Below, one piece after another: positions 58,289 through 64,000 of a stretch of 64,000 bases of DNA. Source of the stretch: Marinomonas profundi (GTDB taxonomy: Bacteria > Pseudomonadota > Gammaproteobacteria > Pseudomonadales > Marinomonadaceae). Every line of letters begins with the position of its first letter. The stretch's first letter is position 1. Position numbers and translations under genes: made by a program. The stretch is from NCBI RefSeq assembly GCF_020694005.1, contig NZ_CP073013.1:2986578-3050577 (forward strand). Reading direction: 5' to 3'. The notes under the pieces were generated by a model. The model saw only the letters and a list, made by a program, of their open reading frames with translations, searched no databases and was not told where the DNA came from.

Positions 58289-59390
58289 CAGTCACGACTT
58301 TCGGTTTGTAGATGGACAGCCCAGATTGGTCGCTGAACAGGTGCAGGCGCGATTCATCAATGTAGAAATGGGTCAATTCACCTTCGTTAACCATGTGGCT
58401 AGACGATGCTTCAACCGTAATCTGGTTGTCTCCTAGTCGGCTGGTAAGTTGTATGGTTGATCCCAATAGTTCTAGGTTTTCGACCTTGCCTTTTATGACG
58501 AGTGGGTTGGTGAGTAAGTCTGGTGTGATGTGAATGTCGCAAGGGCGAATGCCGAGGGTGGCTTTTGTACCGCTTTGCTGGCCATCAATATCACCGAGTA
58601 AATGGAGTTTTTGTCCGGCGATATCGACATGCCAGCCTTCTTCTTTGGTTAATTCCACCGGGATAAAGTTCATCGCTGGGCTGCCAATAAAGCCCGCGAC
58701 AAACTTATTCGCTGGAGAGTGGTAAATCTCTCTTGGTGTGCCGACTTGCTCTACGTTGCCATCACGTAATATGACGATACGATCAGCCAGTGTCATGGCT
58801 TCGACTTGGTCGTGGGTCACGTAGATGGTGGTTTTTTTCATTTTTTTATGCAGCGTTTTGATCTCGGTTCGCATTGAATTACGCAGTTTGGCATCGAGGT
58901 TGGAGAGCGGTTCGTCGAATAAAAATACCTCGGGCGTTCGTACCATGGCACGCCCCATGGCGACACGCTGACGCTGCCCACCAGAAAGCGCCTTTGGCTT
59001 GCGATCCAGCAAAGGGGTTAGTTGCAGCATATCGGCAACCGGGCGCACTTTTTCCTCTATTTGCTCCTTTTTTAATCCTGCGAGTTTCAACGCAAACGCA
59101 ATGTTTTGGTAAACCGTCATGTGCGGATAAAGCGCGTAGCTTTGAAACACCATCGCGATATCGCGTTCGATTGGCTCGAGCTCGTTTACTACTTTGTTAT
59201 TAATGAGAATTTCGCCACCAGAAATGTCTTCTAGGCCAGCGAGCATGCGCAAAGTCGTCGATTTACCGCACCCAGAGGGACCTAAAAACACAATGAACTC
59301 ACCGTCATTGATGGTTAAATTGAAGTCTTTAACCGTGTGTACATTACCAGGATAGACTTTTTCAATATGTTTAAATTCAACAGACGCCAC
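58284..59390 (-). CDS. Sugar ABC transporter ATPase, MalK/UgpC type (second system)
   Basis: A 368-residue ATPase with Walker A 'GPSGCGKST', signature 'LSGGQRQR', Walker B 'VFLFDEPLSNLDAK' and a C-terminal TOBE regulatory domain. It starts with GTG 59390 after AAGGAAG. It is the last gene of the minus-strand operon binding protein-MalF-MalG-ATPase. It is clearly a paralogue of the ATPase at 57106, but not a recent duplicate, as the sequences differ widely outside motifs. Confidence 0.95.
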   Translation of the reverse strand: MASVEFKHIEKVYPGNVHTVKDFNLTINDGEFIVFLGPSGCGKSTTLRMLAGLEDISGGEILINNKVVNELEPIERDIAMVFQSYALYPHMTVYQNIAFALKLAGLKKEQIEEKVRPVADMLQLTPLLDRKPKALSGGQRQRVAMGRAMVRTPEVFLFDEPLSNLDAKLRNSMRTEIKTLHKKMKKTTIYVTHDQVEAMTLADRIVILRDGNVEQVGTPREIYHSPANKFVAGFIGSPAMNFIPVELTKEEGWHVDIAGQKLHLLGDIDGQQSGTKATLGIRPCDIHITPDLLTNPLVIKGKVENLELLGSTIQLTSRLGDNQITVEASSSHMVNEGELTHFYIDESRLHLFSDQSGLSIYKPKVVTE

Positions 59391-59422
59391 GGGATTCTTC
59401 CTTATTATTCTATTTAGTTGGG

Positions 59423-60250
59423 TTAGCCTTTTACGGCACCGCCAGTTAAGCCTTCAACAATGTATTTTTGCGCAAACAAGAAAAATACGATGGCCGGGGT
59501 GATGGTAACGGTGACATAGGCAAGGATGCGGTTCCATTCGATGCCGTATTCGCCGCGATATTGCATGATGCCCAGCGTCCAGGGGTACTGTTGCTCGGTG
59601 TTCAGTACCAGCAAGGGCAGTAAGTAGTTGTTCCAGCTGGCGACCAAGACAAAGACACCGACGGTGGCGAGTATGGGCGTGGAGAGCGGCAGAATGACAT
59701 GCCAGTAAAACTTGATGTAGCTGCAACCATCAACACGAGCGGCATCAAAGAGCTCAGAAGGCAGCTGCTCAAAAAACGTTCTAAATAACAAAATGCTAAA
59801 GCCTAAGCCAAAGGCCACTTGTGGAATGACAACGCCAGACAGACTATCCAGTAAGCCGAGGTCTCGAATCTTCAAGAACAGCGGTAAAATCGCGGCCGCA
59901 GCGGGGAACATCATGCCAATCAAGAAGTAGTTGTAGAGGTATTTATAACCCGCAAACTTAATATGCGAGAAAGTAAACGCGGTCATGGTGCCGATGATCA
60001 AAGTAAGCAATACCGAGAAAAACGCAATAATCAGTGAGTTCTTCATCAGCTGCCAAATAGAGCCATCGGCAAACACTTGTGCGTAATATTCAAATTCCCA
60101 CACCTCTGGCAAACCAAATGGGTTGGTGCGTAATTCTCCTAGGCTTTTAAAGCCACCCAGCACAGTGGCAAACATCGGCACTAGCACAAAACCAGCGACC
60201 AGCATGAGGAAGATATATTTTCCCCAAGGTATTTTTCGCATTGCAAACAT
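59423..60250 (-). CDS. Sugar ABC transporter permease, MalG type (second system)
   Basis: A 275-residue permease with six membrane segments and the EAA loop 'FDAARVDGCSYIKFYWHVILP' (about 168-188; the Glu of EAA is Asp here). It follows the MalF-type gene by 11 bp on the minus strand. Confidence 0.93.
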   Translation of the reverse strand: MFAMRKIPWGKYIFLMLVAGFVLVPMFATVLGGFKSLGELRTNPFGLPEVWEFEYYAQVFADGSIWQLMKNSLIIAFFSVLLTLIIGTMTAFTFSHIKFAGYKYLYNYFLIGMMFPAAAAILPLFLKIRDLGLLDSLSGVVIPQVAFGLGFSILLFRTFFEQLPSELFDAARVDGCSYIKFYWHVILPLSTPILATVGVFVLVASWNNYLLPLLVLNTEQQYPWTLGIMQYRGEYGIEWNRILAYVTVTITPAIVFFLFAQKYIVEGLTGGAVKG

Positions 60251-60261
60251 AGGGTGCTCCT

Positions 60262-61224
60262 TTATTTTTTATCTTTCATCATGGTGCTTTGGTAAGTGAA
60301 GGCGAAGATCACACAGCAAATAAACAACACCACACCCACGGCACTACCAAAACCGACATTCATTCTGGTAATACCAAAGGTATAGAGGTAGGAAACCAAT
60401 GTGTGAGTACTGTTAGAAGGACCACCACCGGTAAGCGGCATGATTAAATCAAAGGTTTGTAGCGCCCCTAAGATACTGAAAAAGATGGATATGGTGATTC
60501 CCGATATAATCAGTGGGATTTTTACATACCAAATAGCTTGAAAGCGGCTGGCGCCATCGAGCTTGCTGGCTTCGATCAGGTCTTTAGGCACGCCTTGCAG
60601 TGCGGCAATGTAAATCATCATATGAAAGCCAAAATACTTCCAAACAAGCACCACAAGAATGGCCACAAAGGCCCAATTATTATCGGCTAATATGTACCAA
60701 GAGTCGGTATTCAAGGCTTCCGTAAAGCTCGACATCACACCGTAATCGCCATCAAACACAAAGCGCCAAATAAGGCCTGCCGCCACTTCTGCCAAGATAT
60801 AAGGCAAAAAGAAAATTAAGCGGAATAGGCTATTGGTCCAGCTTTTTTTATAAATAGACAGGGCAATGATCAGCGCTAAGGGCAACTGAATAACAATTGA
60901 AATGAGAATGATCTTCAGCGTGTTCCATACCGCGGTATCGAAAGCGCTGTGTTTAAACAGACGAGTATAGTTACCAAATTCTACCCATTTCGTCGGTTCA
61001 CCATAGCCATTCCAGCGGAATAGGCTGTAGTAACCCGCTTCGCCAATCGGCAAAATAACAAAAATAGTAAACAGCAATAGAGCGGGGGGTAAAAATAACA
61101 CTAACGTCAGTAAACGGTTGCCGTGATTATTTTTTTTAAACCAACGTGAGACGCTTTGGTTTGACGCCGCGCTTTGGTTTGAAGCAACCTTGACGCGCTT
61201 CTCAGGGGTGACGTTATTACTCAT
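60262..61224 (-). CDS. Sugar ABC transporter permease, MalF type (second system)
   Basis: A 320-residue permease from ATG 61224 (GAGG 6 nt upstream; ten further in-frame codons upstream lack family similarity). It has a basic N-terminal tail, then six membrane segments and the EAA-type loop 'IEASKLDGASRFQAIWYVKIP' (about 218-238). Unlike the first system's MalF-type protein it has no large periplasmic insert. Confidence 0.93.
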   Translation of the reverse strand: MSNNVTPEKRVKVASNQSAASNQSVSRWFKKNNHGNRLLTLVLFLPPALLLFTIFVILPIGEAGYYSLFRWNGYGEPTKWVEFGNYTRLFKHSAFDTAVWNTLKIILISIVIQLPLALIIALSIYKKSWTNSLFRLIFFLPYILAEVAAGLIWRFVFDGDYGVMSSFTEALNTDSWYILADNNWAFVAILVVLVWKYFGFHMMIYIAALQGVPKDLIEASKLDGASRFQAIWYVKIPLIISGITISIFFSILGALQTFDLIMPLTGGGPSNSTHTLVSYLYTFGITRMNVGFGSAVGVVLFICCVIFAFTYQSTMMKDKK

Positions 61225-61294
61225 AGTAAGCCTCGTGAAGAGTAGAACAGCCAACTTGGGTTGGCTGTATTGGTCGATTCAAGCTTATTCAGCG

Positions 61295-62590
61295 TTACTC
61301 AAATTCCCACGCTTCTTGTACTTGTTCGGCCGCTTCTTGAGGGGACAACGCACCGCCGAGAATACCCGCCGACACATCGTTGACAACACTGCCTACATTG
61401 GCACCAAAGGCTTGATCATAAAACAATTGATGCCAAGAAGAATTGGCGATGTTTTGCGCAATACGCTTTTTAAAGGGGTTCTCAATGGCCACATCGGCGC
61501 CTTTCACCACAGGAATAATCATGTTGATGCTGGCTAAGTGTTTCTGCATCTCGATATTAGAAAAGTACTTTAACCATTGAACGGCTTCGGGGCTTGCTTC
61601 AGAGGTGAGAACCCAGCCAGCAATGCCACCCAGCGTATCAGTTGCCTTGCCTTTGCCATCTTTTAGAACCGGGAAGTTCATCCAACCTAGGTTGTCATCA
61701 CCAACGCCTTTGCCACTGATGGATTGCTGCGCTTGGAATAAATAGTTCCAATCCCCCATGAGCTGCATGGCGGATTTACCATCACCAAAGTTACCCGATG
61801 AATCACCAAATGACGCCGCTAAATGACCCGATTGAAACGGTTTTAAATCGACCAAACGTTTTAGCTCTTCACCCGCTTTAATAAAGTCTTCGCCTGCAAA
61901 TGCCGGTTCTTTTTTATCAATAGCGTCTTGAATACCTTGTTGGCCCGCTTGGCGCATGGTGAGTAACGCCCAATAAAATTGCACTGGCCACTTATCACCG
62001 CCCGCGGTGGTGATGGGAGTAATCCCCGCCGCTTGGAGTTTTTTGATGGCGCCTAAGAAGTCATCCCAAGTGACCACTTGATCGGCATCGACGCCCGCTT
62101 GTTGGAATAAGCTTTTGTTGTACCAAAAGCCCACTTGGCTCACCATGTAGGGAAGGCCGTATTGCTTTCCTTGGTAATTAAACGCATTAAAGCTGACGTC
62201 TGAAAATTTGGATTTAACGTCTTCCATCTCTTTGCTGACATCTTTCAGTAATCCCGCATCCACGCGAGTTTGAAAATTGCCGCCGCCCCAGCTGTAGAAA
62301 ATATCCGGACGTTGCTCCGATTGAAGAAGCGTCGGTAACTTTTGCTTGAAGGCCTCGTTTTCTAAATATTCCAATTTGATGGTCTGGCCTGGATTGGCTT
62401 TTTCGTAGTCATGTGCCACTTGTTCCCAAACAGAGACAACCTTCGGATCGGCTTCAAGATGAAGCATACGAATCGTGGTGTCCGCCCAAGTGAACGACGT
62501 GGTTAATGACGCTGCAATGGCCATGGGGTAAACGACTTTTTTCCAGTTTCTTTCAAGCTTATGAAGCGTTTTGGTATTTTGGTAACGCAT
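61295..62590 (-). CDS. CUT1-type sugar ABC transporter substrate-binding protein (second system)
   Basis: A 431-residue periplasmic binding protein. The signal peptide has a basic start and hydrophobic core and ends near 'TTSFTWA'; the mature chain begins 'DTTIRMLHLEADP'. 'LQSEQRPDIFYSWGGGNFQ' and 'GDWNYLFQAQQSI' are typical of SBP family 1. First gene of the operon. The divergent GH3 gene suggests beta-linked glucosides or xylosides as substrate, an inference from context only. Confidence 0.92.
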   Translation of the reverse strand: MRYQNTKTLHKLERNWKKVVYPMAIAASLTTSFTWADTTIRMLHLEADPKVVSVWEQVAHDYEKANPGQTIKLEYLENEAFKQKLPTLLQSEQRPDIFYSWGGGNFQTRVDAGLLKDVSKEMEDVKSKFSDVSFNAFNYQGKQYGLPYMVSQVGFWYNKSLFQQAGVDADQVVTWDDFLGAIKKLQAAGITPITTAGGDKWPVQFYWALLTMRQAGQQGIQDAIDKKEPAFAGEDFIKAGEELKRLVDLKPFQSGHLAASFGDSSGNFGDGKSAMQLMGDWNYLFQAQQSISGKGVGDDNLGWMNFPVLKDGKGKATDTLGGIAGWVLTSEASPEAVQWLKYFSNIEMQKHLASINMIIPVVKGADVAIENPFKKRIAQNIANSSWHQLFYDQAFGANVGSVVNDVSAGILGGALSPQEAAEQVQEAWEFE

Positions 62591-63217
62591 AAAGAACGTC
62601 CTTTTTTATTATTAATGTGATCGTACTTTTACTCTTTTAAAACGAAATATCCCGATGGTTATGTTTAAATAACCATGCTTCTTTAAACTTAATAAATTAA
62701 ACTATTAAGTCGTTAAGATAGTATTAAGTGATTTGTCCGCGACAATCGCTTAATACTGAATTTTACTGGCTCGATCATTGCCGCATATCCCAATTTGCTC
62801 AATTATGAAATTTGATAATCAAGTTCACTTATTTGTTGATTGAGCGGGGTGCTTCATGGAGAGTGGTATTTTATGGTGAGCGTTATTTTTTTAAGGTTAT
62901 GATTTAAAATAGTATTTTTTGTTTATGACGGTGCTCTAAGCAATTGTGATAAAAGTGGTTAGACGTTTTTGAAGACAAAACGGTGAAAAGGTGATTGGCT
63001 TTTTGTGTGTGAAATAACATAGCTGGAATGCAATATTACATAATTTTAATTTCATGCCCCATGTGGGAAAAAAGGTTTCATTCATCTAACGATTGAATGC
63101 TTTCTATAGTGCAATATTTAACAAAAAGAAAGCATCAGTGCTGGGTTGGTAAAGAATAGCGATATGATGATTAATATAAATAGATTTCATGTTTGGCTTA
63201 TTTAAGGTGTTTGTTAT
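62591..63217. promoter_or_regulatory. Long AT-rich divergent intergenic region
   Basis: These 627 bp separate the second sugar operon (minus) from the GH3 gene (plus). I see no credible coding frame. They contain an ATGGTTAT/ATAACCAT hairpin (62655-62676), a 38-nt near-palindrome (62720-62757) and a wide GCTCAAT/ATTGAGC pair (62797-62845). Promoters for both directions should be here, but none stands out. The size is unusual next to the compact rest of the window. Confidence 0.5.
62720..62757. repeat. 38-nt near-perfect palindrome
   Basis: Arms AGTATTAAG (62720-62728) and CTTAATACT (62749-62757) pair fully. The stem continues through one G-U and four more pairs, then GTC/GAC after one bulged T, with loop CGC. 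No T-run follows, so an operator or RNA structure is more likely than a terminator. Confidence 0.75.
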
Positions 63218-64000
63218 ATGGCAGTTTATAAAAACTCAAGTTTTACAGTGCCGCAACGGGTAGACGATTTACTGACGCGGATGACGCTGGACGAAAAAAT
63301 TGCCCAGCTTGGGGCGCAATGGTTGATTTTGGCGCCGAATGGCGATCATCAAGACCGCGATTTTGAGATGGGAGCCCAAGGCGAGCGCAAGCCCATTGAG
63401 GCGCGTTTAAAGCATGGTTTGGGGCAAATCAGTCGCCCGCTCGGCACGCAAGTGATTAGCCCAAATGATGGCGTAAAAGCCTTAAACCAACTGCAAAAAT
63501 ACCTTGTCGAAGAAACACGCTTAGGCATTCCCGCCATGTCACACGAAGAATGTTTAGTGGGGTTAATGGCAAAAGATTCGACACTGTTTCCTTCTTCTCT
63601 TAACTATGGCCACACTTGGAATCCGTCATTAATTCACCAAGTTGCCCAAGTGATTGGCGAGCAGACTCGTCGTGTTGGGGCGCATCATGGCTTGGCGCCA
63701 GTACTGGACGTGTCTCGTGATGTTCGCTGGGGAAGAACGGAAGAAACGCTCGGCGAAGACCCTTATCATGTTGGTGTGTTAGCAACAGAATTTGTCAAAG
63801 GCTTACAAGGCGAAAAGCGCGATCTGCTGGCGACGTTAAAGCATTATGTCGGCCATTCTTTTAGTGAAGGTGCGCGCAATCATGCGCCCGTACACCTAGG
63901 TTTCAAAGAGTTAAACGACACCTTTATGTTGCCTTTTGAAATGGCGGTAAAACTCGGTAAGGCGGGTTCTTTGATGCCGGCCTATCACGATATTGATAAT
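63218..64000 (+). CDS. GH3 beta-glucosidase/beta-xylosidase (N-terminal part, runs off window)
   Basis: The gene starts at ATG 63218 (AAGGTG 8 nt upstream) and stays open for 261 codons to the window end. The GH3 N-terminal barrel is clear: 'RVDDLLTRMTLDEKIAQL', 'RLGIPAMSHEECLVGL', 'LDVSRDVRWGRTEETLGEDP' and 'TLKHYVGHSFSEGARNHAP', ending just after 'MPAYHDID'. The catalytic nucleophile lies beyond the window. No signal peptide is present, so it probably acts in the cytoplasm on sugars imported by the divergent ABC system. Confidence 0.9.
   Translation, partial: MAVYKNSSFTVPQRVDDLLTRMTLDEKIAQLGAQWLILAPNGDHQDRDFEMGAQGERKPIEARLKHGLGQISRPLGTQVISPNDGVKALNQLQKYLVEETRLGIPAMSHEECLVGLMAKDSTLFPSSLNYGHTWNPSLIHQVAQVIGEQTRRVGAHHGLAPVLDVSRDVRWGRTEETLGEDPYHVGVLATEFVKGLQGEKRDLLATLKHYVGHSFSEGARNHAPVHLGFKELNDTFMLPFEMAVKLGKAGSLMPAYHDIDN

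Overview
This window is chromosomal DNA of a moderately AT-rich marine-type gammaproteobacterium. Gene order and protein character suggest Oceanospirillales, probably Marinomonas or a close relative. That placement is an inference from synteny; no 16S gene or other decisive marker is present. I see no rRNA, tRNA, insertion sequence, prophage or CRISPR array.

About the first 48 kb is dense housekeeping sequence in conserved gammaproteobacterial blocks. In order it holds: the tail of a GGDEF protein; a small RluA-type pseudouridine synthase and rlmM; an L,D-transpeptidase with a YkgJ-type cysteine-cluster gene; a REC-REC-GGDEF cyclase; gatCAB (minus), divergent from mreBCD-maf-rng-yhdP-nitrilase (plus); then a long minus-strand block caxA-lptC-lptA-lptB-rpoN-ptsN-ptsO-mgtE and darP. 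Next come the lipid-transport operon mlaFEDC (no mlaB), ibaG-murA-hisG-hisD, a membrane-anchored SRPBCC-like protein, a DegS/AlgW protease, a Nif3 protein, zapG/zapE, rplM-rpsI, sspA-sspB, diaA-yraN-lpoA and divergent rsmI. A TPP riboswitch then precedes a complete-looking thiamine operon thiC-thiDE(fusion)-thiS-thiG-thiH.

From 48.4 kb the window becomes catabolic and more accessory. A 3-hydroxybenzoate/phenol-type flavin monooxygenase is divergent from its own LysR regulator. A LacI regulator precedes a CUT1 sugar ABC operon (binding protein, two permeases, a five-bladed-propeller glycosidase, ATPase). Identical palindromes lie upstream of lacI and upstream of the binding-protein gene, a good candidate operator pair. 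A second CUT1 operon (binding protein, two permeases, ATPase) converges on the first and is divergent from a GH3 beta-glycosidase that runs off the window end. The roughly 630-bp region between the second operon and the GH3 gene holds a 38-nt near-palindrome.

I did not find a clearly undescribed multi-gene system. The points most worth checking are a probable AUU start codon for mreC inside a Shine-Dalgarno hairpin, the paired LacI operators, the repeat-plus-hairpin element between a binding-protein gene and its permeases, an unusual GH32/GH68-like enzyme, and several losses from conserved operons (mlaB, kdsD/kdsC, hpf, rapZ).
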